A stretch of DNA of 64,000 nucleotides from Bacteroidota bacterium (lineage in GTDB: Bacteria > Bacteroidota > Bacteroidia > M30B66): contig JAIXYK010000017.1 in NCBI GenBank assembly GCA_027490225.1, forward strand, positions 62,001 to 126,000, in the 5' to 3' direction. The position numbers and the translations under genes were made by a program. The notes under the pieces were generated by a model. The model ran no database searches, had not been told where the DNA came from, and worked only from the letters and a program-made list of their open reading frames with translations. Position 1 is the stretch's first letter. Each line of letters begins with the position of its first letter. This document shows, in pieces, positions 10,827-18,634 of the stretch.

Positions 10827-11291
10827 ATGCAATTAAACGAAGGCGTTTTTTCATTAAATGAATCAGGAATTCAATTTCTTGAAAAGCAAAAAAGAACATT
10901 GAAATTTAGTATTCCATTAACATTTATATTATCAATATTAATAACCACGGGAGGAATTTACCGTTTGGGAATTAATTTGACATCTGTTTTACTTTTGATT
11001 TCAGCTAATTTCCTTAATTATTTGCTCAACTACAGATATAATAATGTAAGAAGGAAAAACATACTTGCTCAATTGGTTACAAGGGTAACTGTAACTTCTA
11101 GCGCATTAGCTATAGAATTATTTAATAAAGAGCAATTCAACACCAGCATTGAGGCTATTGTTACCGACGATCCAAGAATACTTTTTTCGGAGTATACAAG
11201 GCTTAAAGAGCGCTGGAATTTAAAACTTGACAATGAAAAAGAGGCTTGGTTGATTCCTGGCTTTTTTAATGAATTTCAAGGAACCAAATAA
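10827..11291 (+). CDS. small membrane protein of unknown function
   Basis: I do not recognise this 154-aa protein. After about 25 polar residues it has two hydrophobic segments (about residues 28-46, FSIPLTFILSILITTGGIY, and 49-66, INLTSVLLLISANFLNYLL). A soluble basic and acidic tail of about 85 residues follows, with ITDDPRILF-like and LKERWNLKL stretches. This predicts a two-helix inner-membrane hairpin with a cytoplasmic tail. It ends 5 bp before glpK and is probably co-transcribed with it, but nothing in it points to glycerol transport. An inverted repeat (GCAAATT..AATTTGC, 10779-10798) lies just upstream in the divergent promoter region. Confidence 0.7.
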   Translation: MQLNEGVFSLNESGIQFLEKQKRTLKFSIPLTFILSILITTGGIYRLGINLTSVLLLISANFLNYLLNYRYNNVRRKNILAQLVTRVTVTSSALAIELFNKEQFNTSIEAIVTDDPRILFSEYTRLKERWNLKLDNEKEAWLIPGFFNEFQGTK

Positions 11292-11296
11292 GAATT

Positions 11297-12784
11297 ATGC
11301 GCAAGTTTATTCTGGCAATAGATCAAGGAACAACAAGTACACGAGCAATTATTGTTGATTCAAATGCAGCTGTAATTGCTATTTCACAAAAGGAAACAAA
11401 TCAATCTTACCCACACCAAGGCTGGGTTGAACAAGATGCTGAAGAGATTTTAAATAATGTAATAGAAACTTTAAGGTTAGTTGTACAAAAAGCGAATATT
11501 TCGCCTTCTGAAATCACATCTATTGGCATTACAAATCAAAGAGAAACGGCTGTAGTTTGGAACAAGAAATCGGGAAAACCAATTTACCCGGCAATCATTT
11601 GGCAAAGTCGTCAATCAATTGATATTTGCAATAAATGGAAAGAAGAAGGCTTAGAGAAAATAGTTAGAAATTCAACAGGACTCGTAATAGATGCTTATTT
11701 TTCGGCATCTAAAATTGCATGGATATTCGAAAATGTAGAAAATGCGAGAGAACTGGCTGAAAATGGAGAGCTGTTATTTGGTACAATTGATACTTGGTTA
11801 ATTTGGAATTTAACTGGACATAATGTTCATGCAACAGATTATAGCAATGCTTCAAGAACGATGTTATTTAATATTTCAACCTTGCAATGGGACAATATTT
11901 TACTGAAAGCATTTAATATTCCGTTTCAAATTTTACCTAAAGTGCTTAACTCTATTGATGATTTTGGTAATTTAAGGCAGGAAGTTTTAGGTGTTTCAAT
12001 CCCAATTTCTGCAGTTGCAGGCGACCAGCAGGCAGCATTATTTGGGCAGGCATGTTTCGAGACAGGCAGCATTAAAAATACTTATGGAACAGGTTGTTTT
12101 TTATTAATGAATATTGGTAAAAAGCCTGTATTTTCTGAAAATGGACTTTTAACTTCTATTGCCTGGGGAATTAACGGTGAAATAACTTATGCCTTAGAAG
12201 GTAGCGTATTTGTTGCAGGTGCTGCTATTCAATGGTTAAGAGATTCTCTGGGAATTATTGACAATGCAAATGAAACTGAAGCTATAGCACGTTCCATAGA
12301 AAGCAATGAAGGTGTTTATTTTGTTCCCGCTTTTGTTGGATTGGGCACACCATATTGGAAAAGTGATGTGAGAGGAGCATTTTTTGGACTGACTCGGGGC
12401 ACAAACAAATCCCATGTAGTACGAGCAGCACTTGAGGCAATGTGTTATCAAACTTACGATCTTGTTCAAACAATGGTTAAAGAAACTAAATTGAAGATTT
12501 TGCAGATTGCAGTGGATGGGGGAGGAACTGCGAATGATTTTTTAATGCAATTTCAAAGTGATGTTTTAAATTGCAAAGTAGATCGTCCAACAAATTCTGA
12601 ATCTACAGTTTGTGGTGTTGCAATGATGGCAGGATTGGGAGCTGGGGTTTTTGATTCAATAGAAAGTTGCAGGTCAATGAGAAAAACTGATAGGATTTTC
12701 GAACCTAATATTTCGGATGAAAAAAGAAATCTTTATATAAATGGATGGCATAAAGCAGTAAATGCGACTATTGCAAATCATTGA
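11297..12784 (+). CDS. glpK: glycerol kinase
   Basis: A 495-aa FGGY-family carbohydrate kinase that phosphorylates glycerol to sn-glycerol 3-phosphate in the cytoplasm. The N-terminal phosphate-binding signature ILAIDQGTTSTRAI is at residues 5-18, followed by the GlpK-typical SIGITNQRET (about 74-83) and IIWQSRQS (about 98-105). The second ATPase-domain signature is KNTYGTGCFLLMN (about 260-272), and the adenosine-side motif is AVDGGG (about 405-410). The length matches the usual ~495-500 aa. The facilitator (glpF) and dehydrogenase (glpD) genes are not adjacent. The gene follows a small membrane protein with a 5-bp gap. Confidence 0.97.
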   Translation: MRKFILAIDQGTTSTRAIIVDSNAAVIAISQKETNQSYPHQGWVEQDAEEILNNVIETLRLVVQKANISPSEITSIGITNQRETAVVWNKKSGKPIYPAIIWQSRQSIDICNKWKEEGLEKIVRNSTGLVIDAYFSASKIAWIFENVENARELAENGELLFGTIDTWLIWNLTGHNVHATDYSNASRTMLFNISTLQWDNILLKAFNIPFQILPKVLNSIDDFGNLRQEVLGVSIPISAVAGDQQAALFGQACFETGSIKNTYGTGCFLLMNIGKKPVFSENGLLTSIAWGINGEITYALEGSVFVAGAAIQWLRDSLGIIDNANETEAIARSIESNEGVYFVPAFVGLGTPYWKSDVRGAFFGLTRGTNKSHVVRAALEAMCYQTYDLVQTMVKETKLKILQIAVDGGGTANDFLMQFQSDVLNCKVDRPTNSESTVCGVAMMAGLGAGVFDSIESCRSMRKTDRIFEPNISDEKRNLYINGWHKAVNATIANH

Positions 12785-12835
12785 ACACAGCGATAGATGA
12801 ATGAAAATGTAATAGTTATTTGAAGCTAATTGGCT

Positions 12836-12843
12836 TACTTTTG
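12836..12843 (+). promoter_or_regulatory. Bacteroidota -7 box TACTTTTG upstream of the GWxTD gene
   Basis: TACTTTTG matches the Bacteroidota primary-sigma -7 consensus TAnnTTTG and ends 9 nt before the ATG at 12853. No clear -33 TTTG is seen at the usual ~19-nt spacing (a TTTG at 12819 is too close). The position implies an extremely short leader. Confidence 0.5.
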
Positions 12844-12852
12844 TAGCTAGAT

Positions 12853-14325
12853 ATGAAAAAATACTGTCTTTTATTTTGTTTAGTTCTATTGCTGGTGAAT
12901 ACATCATTTGCGGGGCCTGTTAGAAAACCTCAGGCACTGTTTTCTCATGCAACTTTTTTAATGGCTGGTAAAACACCTTATCTTGAAACCTATTTAATGG
13001 TTAGAGGAAATAGTATCCTTTATAAGAAAAATGCAACGGGAAAGTACCAAGGAACTATTGAGGTTTTATTAACAGTTTTGGAAGATGAAAAACCCAGATA
13101 TATTGATAAATATAATTTATTAAGTCCAGAATCTAATGATTCAATCAATGTTTCATTCAATTTTATTGACCAACAAAGAATTCCGCTGAGCAATGGGAAA
13201 TATACTCTGTCAGTTAGTATTCGAGATTTAAATGCCATTTCTGACACTGTAAAAGCCAGCGAATCAATTGTAATTTCAATGCCTAAAGATTCCGTTTGTT
13301 TATCAGATTTGCAAATGGTTGATTCTTATAAAAAAATAGAAAAACCAACAAGTATATCGAAAGGAGGATACGATTTGATTCCCCATATTAGTGAATTATA
13401 TGGTCAAAACGATAATTCACTAACATTTTATACTGAAGTTTATCACACATTATCGAATTTAGGAGAAGGGCAAAAATTCTTATTAACAGCTTATATAGTA
13501 GAGAATAATCCTTTAAAAACATTAGAAAAATACCGTGTTTTTAAAAGATTTCAATCGGCAGAAGTGAATATTTGGATGAATGAATTTAATATTTCTGATT
13601 TGCCCAATGGAAATTATTCATTGATTGTTGAGGCGAGAAATGAAGAGAATAAGTTGATGGCATATAAGACACAGAATTTTTCAAGAAGTGTTCAGAATAA
13701 ATTACCTGATTTAGATCATCTATCAAGCATTTCTTATGCAGGAAGTTTTGTAGAACTTTACAAAAATGCCGATTCATTGGCAGAGCATATTAAATGTTTA
13801 TACCCAATATCCATAGAGAATGAGCGTAACATTGCCAACAATGTGGTTAAGCTGAAAGATTTAAAAATGATGCAACAGTTTTTTCTTTCATTTTGGAGAA
13901 ATCAAGATGCCGCTCAACCGCAGGCGGCATGGGAAAAATATAAATTGGAAGTAATAAAGGTGAACAGTACTTTTTCCACATCAATCAAAAGAGGATATTT
14001 ATCAGACCGAGGAAGAATTTATTTACAATATGGCCCACCTGATAACAGAACAGTTGCAACCAGAGAACCAAGTGCATATCCTTATGAGATTTGGCAATAT
14101 TATAAGTTAGGAAAACAAAGCAATAGAAGATTTGTATTTTACCAACCAGATTTGGTGACAAATGATTACCAATTAATTCACTCTGATGCTCTTGGAGAAA
14201 TAATAAACGACAATTGGCAATTTCTTATCATGAAAAGAGATACGCAAACAAATGATATTGATGCCACTGAAACGGATTCTAAGTTTGGCTCTCAAATGCA
14301 ACAAAATTTCCAAGCGCCAAGGTGA
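12853..14325 (+). CDS. GWxTD domain-containing exported protein
   Basis: A 490-aa protein with a signal peptide (KKYCLLFCLVLLLVNTSFAG) and several beta-rich regions. The C-terminal GWxTD domain is recognisable from GYLSDRGRIYLQYGPPD (about residues 383-399) followed by PYEIWQYY. The eponymous motif is altered from GW-x-TD to GY-L-SD, while the invariant DRGRIYLxYGPPD part is intact. GWxTD proteins are widespread in Bacteroidota and their function is not defined. The stop codon overlaps the GTG start of the acyltransferase gene (GTGA), so the two should be translationally coupled. The genes behind it suggest a role linked to the envelope (inference). Confidence 0.85.
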   Translation: MKKYCLLFCLVLLLVNTSFAGPVRKPQALFSHATFLMAGKTPYLETYLMVRGNSILYKKNATGKYQGTIEVLLTVLEDEKPRYIDKYNLLSPESNDSINVSFNFIDQQRIPLSNGKYTLSVSIRDLNAISDTVKASESIVISMPKDSVCLSDLQMVDSYKKIEKPTSISKGGYDLIPHISELYGQNDNSLTFYTEVYHTLSNLGEGQKFLLTAYIVENNPLKTLEKYRVFKRFQSAEVNIWMNEFNISDLPNGNYSLIVEARNEENKLMAYKTQNFSRSVQNKLPDLDHLSSISYAGSFVELYKNADSLAEHIKCLYPISIENERNIANNVVKLKDLKMMQQFFLSFWRNQDAAQPQAAWEKYKLEVIKVNSTFSTSIKRGYLSDRGRIYLQYGPPDNRTVATREPSAYPYEIWQYYKLGKQSNRRFVFYQPDLVTNDYQLIHSDALGEIINDNWQFLIMKRDTQTNDIDATETDSKFGSQMQQNFQAPR

Positions 14326-15185
14326 GATTCAAGTTTCGTTTTACTCGGGGTATTCTATTTTTATTTGCCAGATTGCCATTGCCAATTTTGTATGCGCTAG
14401 CTTCATTTTTAGCATTAATTGCCCAATATGTTATTAAATATAGAAGGGCGGTAATCCAACAAAATTTAAAAAATTCTTTTCCTAATTATACAATCACTCA
14501 ACTAAAGCAAATAGAGAATAAATTCTATAAGCGTTTTGCAATTATAATCGTTGAAGTGTTAATGCAATTTAGGCAGGATAAAGAATTTCTAAAGTCAAGA
14601 ATGATTGTTTCAAATCCAGAATTATTGGAGAAATATCATAAAGAAGGAAGGAATGTTGTGGCAATGGCAGGACACTTTTGCAATTGGGAATGGTTAGGCT
14701 CTTCAATGGGAATGTTTTCTTCTTATTACACTTTGGGTATTTATAAAACGCTGTCGAATAAGATGGTAGATGAGTTATTGTTTGAAATTCGTTCATTAAA
14801 TGACACCAACTTGGTTCCAATGGAGAAGGCCACCAAAACAATGCTTGGCTGTGAAGTGCCATTGTTATCTTGTTTTTTGGCCGATCAAGCTGCAAGTCCC
14901 AATAATGCTTACTGGACCGATTTTTTAAACCAGGATTCTCCATTTTTTTGGGGAGCGGAAAAAATTGCCAAAGCAAGCAACGCAATTGTTGTATTTTTGG
15001 CCATGCGCTTTGTGAAAAAAGGTTATTATTCTATCGAAATAATTGAATTGTGCAACAATCCTAAATTGATTGCCGATGGTGAAATTATTCAAATGTATGT
15101 TTCAGCATTAGAAAAAGAAATAATTGCAGCGCCTGAATATTGGTTGTGGTCTCATAAACGTTGGAAACACAAAAGACCGCAATGA
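14322..15185 (+). CDS. LpxL/HtrB-like lysophospholipid / lipid A acyltransferase
   Basis: A 287-aa membrane-associated acyltransferase of the LpxL/LpxM (HtrB/MsbB) superfamily, which transfers a fatty acyl chain to a lipid A precursor or lysophospholipid. It has an N-terminal membrane segment (residues ~10-36), the catalytic HxxxxE-type motif in GHFCNWEWLG (about residues 116-125), and a downstream FLADQAA motif equivalent to the family's second conserved block. It starts with GTG, overlapping the TGA of the upstream gene, and its own TGA overlaps the next ATG (ATGA). The three genes therefore form a tightly coupled operon. Whether the acceptor is lipid A or another lipid cannot be told. Confidence 0.88.
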   Translation: MRFKFRFTRGILFLFARLPLPILYALASFLALIAQYVIKYRRAVIQQNLKNSFPNYTITQLKQIENKFYKRFAIIIVEVLMQFRQDKEFLKSRMIVSNPELLEKYHKEGRNVVAMAGHFCNWEWLGSSMGMFSSYYTLGIYKTLSNKMVDELLFEIRSLNDTNLVPMEKATKTMLGCEVPLLSCFLADQAASPNNAYWTDFLNQDSPFFWGAEKIAKASNAIVVFLAMRFVKKGYYSIEIIELCNNPKLIADGEIIQMYVSALEKEIIAAPEYWLWSHKRWKHKRPQ

Positions 15186-16204
15186 AAATAGCAATTGTAA
15201 TTTTAAACTGGAATGGGAAGCAACTGTTAAGTCAGTTTTTGCGGGAAGTAATTAATTGTTCTCCGGAAGCTGAGGTAATCGTAGCCGACAATGCATCAAC
15301 AGATGATTCAGTTGCATTTATTACTTCAAATTTTCCGGAAGTTCGTATCATAATAAATTCTAAAAATCTGGGTTATGCAGGAGGATACAATGAGGCGCTT
15401 AAACAAGTTGATGCAGAGCTTTTTGTGTTACTAAATTCTGACATAGAAGTTACACCAAACTGGATTGCTCCAATTGTTAAAATGTTCGAAAGCGATAATA
15501 CTATTGCAGCTGTTCAACCTAAGATTTTAGCTTTTAACCAAAAAACTCATTTTGAATATGCCGGCGCTTCAGGTGGATATTTAGACAGATTGGGATTCCC
15601 TTTTTGTAGAGGTAGAATATTTGAAATGTTAGAAGAAGATAAAGGTCAGTATGATCAAATTCATGAGGTATTTTGGGCTTCTGGAGCTTGTTTATTTGTA
15701 AAAGCTTCTGTTTTTAAAATTTGTGGAGGTTTTGATGAGAGCTTTTTCGCCCACATGGAAGAAATAGATTTATGCTGGAGAATGAAAAACCAAGGTTGGA
15801 GAATACTAGTGCAACCAGCATCAAAAGTTTACCATATTGGAGGAGGTACATTAGCTAAACAGAATTGGCGCAAAACTTATCTTAATTTTAGGAATAACCT
15901 CGAATTGATTTATAAGAATATTGAAGATAAATTTTTGTTGAGGAGTTTATTTTTTCGAATGTTGTTAGATGGTGTAGCTGCATTTAAATTTCTATTTAGT
16001 AATGGTCCTATGCATTTTTACGCAATTATTAGGGCACATTTGCATTTTTATAGAATGATACCTCAAATTAGTAAGAAAAGAAAAAAGTTAAAAACAATTG
16101 AAAAAACAAGAAATACCAGAGGTGTTTACATGGGTGCAATTGTGGTAGATTACTTTATCAGGAATAAGAAGAAATTCTCAGAGCTTGATATTAAGTTAGA
16201 TTAA
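15182..16204 (+). CDS. family 2 glycosyltransferase
   Basis: A GT-A fold family 2 glycosyltransferase of the rhamnosyltransferase-like type. It has the N-terminal IAIVILNWNGKQ, the nucleotide-binding VIVADNASTDDS (about residues 32-43), NLGYAGGYNEAL and the DxD-equivalent LLNSDIEV (about 84-91). The motif SFFAHMEEIDLCWR lies near residues 186-199. I chose the ATG at 15182, which overlaps the upstream stop as ATGA. The track start at 15161 is a TTG inside the acyltransferase. The product is 340 aa. The sugar donor and acceptor are unknown, but co-transcription with an LpxL-like enzyme points to envelope glycolipid or polysaccharide synthesis (inference). Confidence 0.92.
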   Translation: MKIAIVILNWNGKQLLSQFLREVINCSPEAEVIVADNASTDDSVAFITSNFPEVRIIINSKNLGYAGGYNEALKQVDAELFVLLNSDIEVTPNWIAPIVKMFESDNTIAAVQPKILAFNQKTHFEYAGASGGYLDRLGFPFCRGRIFEMLEEDKGQYDQIHEVFWASGACLFVKASVFKICGGFDESFFAHMEEIDLCWRMKNQGWRILVQPASKVYHIGGGTLAKQNWRKTYLNFRNNLELIYKNIEDKFLLRSLFFRMLLDGVAAFKFLFSNGPMHFYAIIRAHLHFYRMIPQISKKRKKLKTIEKTRNTRGVYMGAIVVDYFIRNKKKFSELDIKLD

Positions 16205-16215
16205 AATACTTAGCC

Positions 16216-16223
16216 TAACTTTG
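16216..16223 (+). promoter_or_regulatory. -7 box TAACTTTG upstream of marC-like gene
   Basis: A perfect TAnnTTTG match ending 16 nt before the ATG at 16240, in the 35-bp gap after the glycosyltransferase gene. It suggests that the MarC gene has its own promoter. No convincing -33 element was found. Confidence 0.5.
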
Positions 16224-16239
16224 ACAAAAATTTTAATCC

Positions 16240-16821
16240 ATGTTTCCAGCTTTTTATTTCAGTTTTGAAGAGATTCTTGCTGTTACAGTTACTTTATTCG
16301 CAATTATTGATATTGTTGGAGGCATTCCCATTTTGATTTCATTAAAAAGTAAAATAGGAGAAATAGATGCCGGGAAAGCAACCCTGTCTTCTGGTGCCCT
16401 CATGATTTTGTTCTTAGTTTTTGGAACTGGTTTTTTGGCACTCTTAGGCGTCGACCTAAAGTCATTTGCAGTTGCTGGTTCTATTGTAATTTTTGTGATG
16501 GGATTAGAAATGGTTTTAGGAATAGATATTTTTAGGCAAGACCCCGAAGCTAAATCTGGTAGTATTATTCCTGTGGCATTTCCAATTATTGCAGGAAGTG
16601 GAACATTAACTACTGTGATGACTCTTCGTGCCAATTATGGATTTTATAATATTTTGATTGGCATCTTAATCAACCTAATTGCTGTTTATTTAGTTTTACG
16701 TTCAATTAATTACCTAGAAAGTAAGCTAGGTAAAAGTGGTTTGTTTGTAATTCGTAAGTTTTTCGGAGTCATACTTTTAGCTATTGCTGTGAAGATGTTT
16801 AAGACAAATTTCATTTTTTAA
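16240..16821 (+). CDS. MarC family integral membrane protein
   Basis: A 193-aa very hydrophobic protein with about six membrane helices, matching the MarC/YchE/YhgN (UPF0056) family in length. Visible features are the opening FEEILAVTVTLFAIIDIVGGIPI, where the family usually has a D-P-x-G loop, then FVMGLEMVLGI and PVAFPIIAGSGTLTTVM, the conserved PLxxPxxxGPG-like loop. MarC proteins were once linked to multiple antibiotic resistance in E. coli, but that role was not upheld and the substrate is unknown. It is located in the inner membrane. Confidence 0.9.
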   Translation: MFPAFYFSFEEILAVTVTLFAIIDIVGGIPILISLKSKIGEIDAGKATLSSGALMILFLVFGTGFLALLGVDLKSFAVAGSIVIFVMGLEMVLGIDIFRQDPEAKSGSIIPVAFPIIAGSGTLTTVMTLRANYGFYNILIGILINLIAVYLVLRSINYLESKLGKSGLFVIRKFFGVILLAIAVKMFKTNFIF

Positions 16822-16868
16822 ATGAACTTTTAATTTATCAATTTCTATCGTAGGCAAAATTTTACGAT

Positions 16869-17978
16869 ATGAAAAAAGCAATCTTAATTCTCGCAATAGC
16901 ATTTAGCTGCTATCAAACTATTTCTGCACAATCTGCAGGAAATTCTGTTTACAAACAATCAGAATCTGCTGGTAATGCAGTTTTTAATGACCCTTATTAC
17001 CAACCTAATGGTACTATTCCTTATAACCAACCAAAAGGTGTGAACTTAAATCCAATTCAAAATGGAGGAACATATACACCCATAAAAGCAGATGTTATGA
17101 TGAATGTTTTAGCAACTTCTTATGTTGCTGTATTAAGTGTAACACAAGTTGGTGAAAGTATCAGTGAGACTGATTCTTTGATGGACATTCGTTTGAACAA
17201 TGTATTTGATGCTTTGAAAGCTGCAGGGGTTCCATTGGAAAATACGCATGTTGATTTTATATCGATGGTGCCGAAATACGAATTTGAATTAACTGAAAAG
17301 CGATACAGCAAAACCCAAAATGAAGTGCCCGCTGGTTTTGAAATGAAGAAAAATGTGCATGTTAGATTTTCAAATCACGATAGGTTAAACGATTTGATAT
17401 CAGCTGCTGCAAAAGCTGAGATTTATGATCTCGTAAAGATTGATTATAATGTAGCTGATATGAATTTGATATATGAGCAGTTAAGAAAAAAAGCAGAGGA
17501 AATTATAGATACTAAAGCAGCATCATATACAAGAATGGGTTTCAAATTGGATGTTCAAAATTATGCCACTGCTCAGGGTTCTGTTTATCCGATGGAACGT
17601 TACATGAGATATACTGCTGCCAATACAGGAATGCCAAAATTCTATGGTAAAAAATCTACAAAGGAAAAACCAGTTGAGTATAATTATGCAGAGAAGAATT
17701 CTACAATTTATTACGAAAAGGTTCCATACAACCAATTTGATTTGGTATTGAATGCCGATTTAGCAGAACCAACCGTTCAGTTTTATTTTAACATGACTGT
17801 AAATTATAAAATTGTAATTGCAGAACAAGCTAAAAAAGAAGCAGAGCAGGCTAAACGCGAAGCTGAAGACAGGGAATTAGAATTGATGTTGAGACGAGCT
17901 GAAATAAACCAAAAGATAAAAGCTGCCGGTGGAAATCCCGCAATGGTTAACAATAATATTGTAGTAAAGGGTAAGTAA
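16869..17978 (+). CDS. SIMPL-domain (DUF541) exported protein
   Basis: A 369-aa protein with a signal peptide ending near TISAQ. The body has the SIMPL pattern: a start with VLATSYVAVLSVTQVGES, then LNNVFDALKAAGVPLENTHVDF (about residues 112-133), which matches the family's 'ALKxxGIxxxDIxT' block, and ISAAAKAEIYDLVKIDY (about 176-192). A charged Lys/Glu/Ala-rich helix (about 320-345) comes before the C-terminus and may form a coiled coil. SIMPL proteins are periplasmic or outer-membrane associated in other bacteria and their biochemical role is poorly defined. The gene stands alone, 47 bp after MarC and in the same direction. Confidence 0.78.
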   Translation: MKKAILILAIAFSCYQTISAQSAGNSVYKQSESAGNAVFNDPYYQPNGTIPYNQPKGVNLNPIQNGGTYTPIKADVMMNVLATSYVAVLSVTQVGESISETDSLMDIRLNNVFDALKAAGVPLENTHVDFISMVPKYEFELTEKRYSKTQNEVPAGFEMKKNVHVRFSNHDRLNDLISAAAKAEIYDLVKIDYNVADMNLIYEQLRKKAEEIIDTKAASYTRMGFKLDVQNYATAQGSVYPMERYMRYTAANTGMPKFYGKKSTKEKPVEYNYAEKNSTIYYEKVPYNQFDLVLNADLAEPTVQFYFNMTVNYKIVIAEQAKKEAEQAKREAEDRELELMLRRAEINQKIKAAGGNPAMVNNNIVVKGK

Positions 17979-17992
17979 TTATTTCTTCTGAA

Positions 17993-18000
17993 TATCTTTG
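17993..18000 (+). promoter_or_regulatory. -7 box TATCTTTG that decides the ppa start
   Basis: TATCTTTG is a perfect TAnnTTTG match. Its last three bases are the TTG used as start in the ORF track (17998), so that TTG would not be in the transcript. The ATG at 18016, 15 nt after the box, is the better start. Confidence 0.6.
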
Positions 18001-18015
18001 GCAAAAAAGATTATT

Positions 18016-18549
18016 ATGCATCCATGGCATCAAGTAAGTCCGGGCAATAACTTACCGCAAACTGTTACTGCACTCATTGAGATTTCAAAAGGTAGTAAAG
18101 CTAAATATGAAATTGACAAGGAAAGTGGTTTGTTGAAACTCGACAGGGTTTTGTTTTCAGCGGTGCATTATCCTGCCAATTATGGCTTTATACCTCAAAC
18201 TTATGCTGGCGATAATGATCCATTGGATATTTTAGTAATCAGTCAAATTGATTTTCCACCATTAACCTTAGTAGAAGCTACGGTTATTGGCGTTATGCGA
18301 ATGGTAGATAAAGGAGAAATGGATGATAAAATTATTGCAGTTGCTACACGCGATATTTCTGTAAATTCAATAGAAAGCATGGAGGATTTGCCGGCTTATT
18401 TATTAAAAGAGATTCATCGTTTTTTTGAGGACTATAAGCAGTTGGAACAAAAAAGTAAAGTTGTGGTAGACCAGTTTTTAGGAAAGAATGAAGCTTATGA
18501 AATAATAAAAGAAAGCATAGTTAGTTACCAACAGAAATTTGGAAAATAG
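18016..18549 (+). CDS. ppa: inorganic pyrophosphatase (family I)
   Basis: A 177-aa soluble family I pyrophosphatase that hydrolyses PPi to two phosphates in the cytoplasm. Signature residues are visible: KYEIDKESGLLKLDRVL, the substrate site YPANYGFIPQT (about residues 54-64) and the metal-binding acidic cluster GDNDPLDILV (about 67-76), followed by GEMDDKII. The start at ATG 18016 gives MHPWHQVSPG, like other Bacteroidota enzymes. The track's TTG start lies inside a -7 promoter box. A strong bidirectional terminator follows the gene. Confidence 0.95.
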   Translation: MHPWHQVSPGNNLPQTVTALIEISKGSKAKYEIDKESGLLKLDRVLFSAVHYPANYGFIPQTYAGDNDPLDILVISQIDFPPLTLVEATVIGVMRMVDKGEMDDKIIAVATRDISVNSIESMEDLPAYLLKEIHRFFEDYKQLEQKSKVVVDQFLGKNEAYEIIKESIVSYQQKFGK

Positions 18550-18573
18550 CTCTTGGTTAAATCTTGGTAAGTA

Positions 18574-18614
18574 AAAAAAAACGGATGTTTCAATTTAGAA
18601 ACATCCGTTTTTTT
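18574..18614. terminator. bidirectional Rho-independent terminator
   Basis: A perfect stem AAACGGATGTTTC / GAAACATCCGTTT with a 6-nt AATTTA loop, flanked by an A-run on the left and a T-run on the right. It therefore works in both directions, for ppa (+) and for the SusD gene (-), which converge here. Confidence 0.92.
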
Positions 18615-18634
18615 ATGATTGATTTTAATCTTTA

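Noticed and set aside
14569-14985. 138-aa minus-strand ORF
   Set aside because: Antisense to the acyltransferase catalytic region; no domain, no ribosome-binding context.
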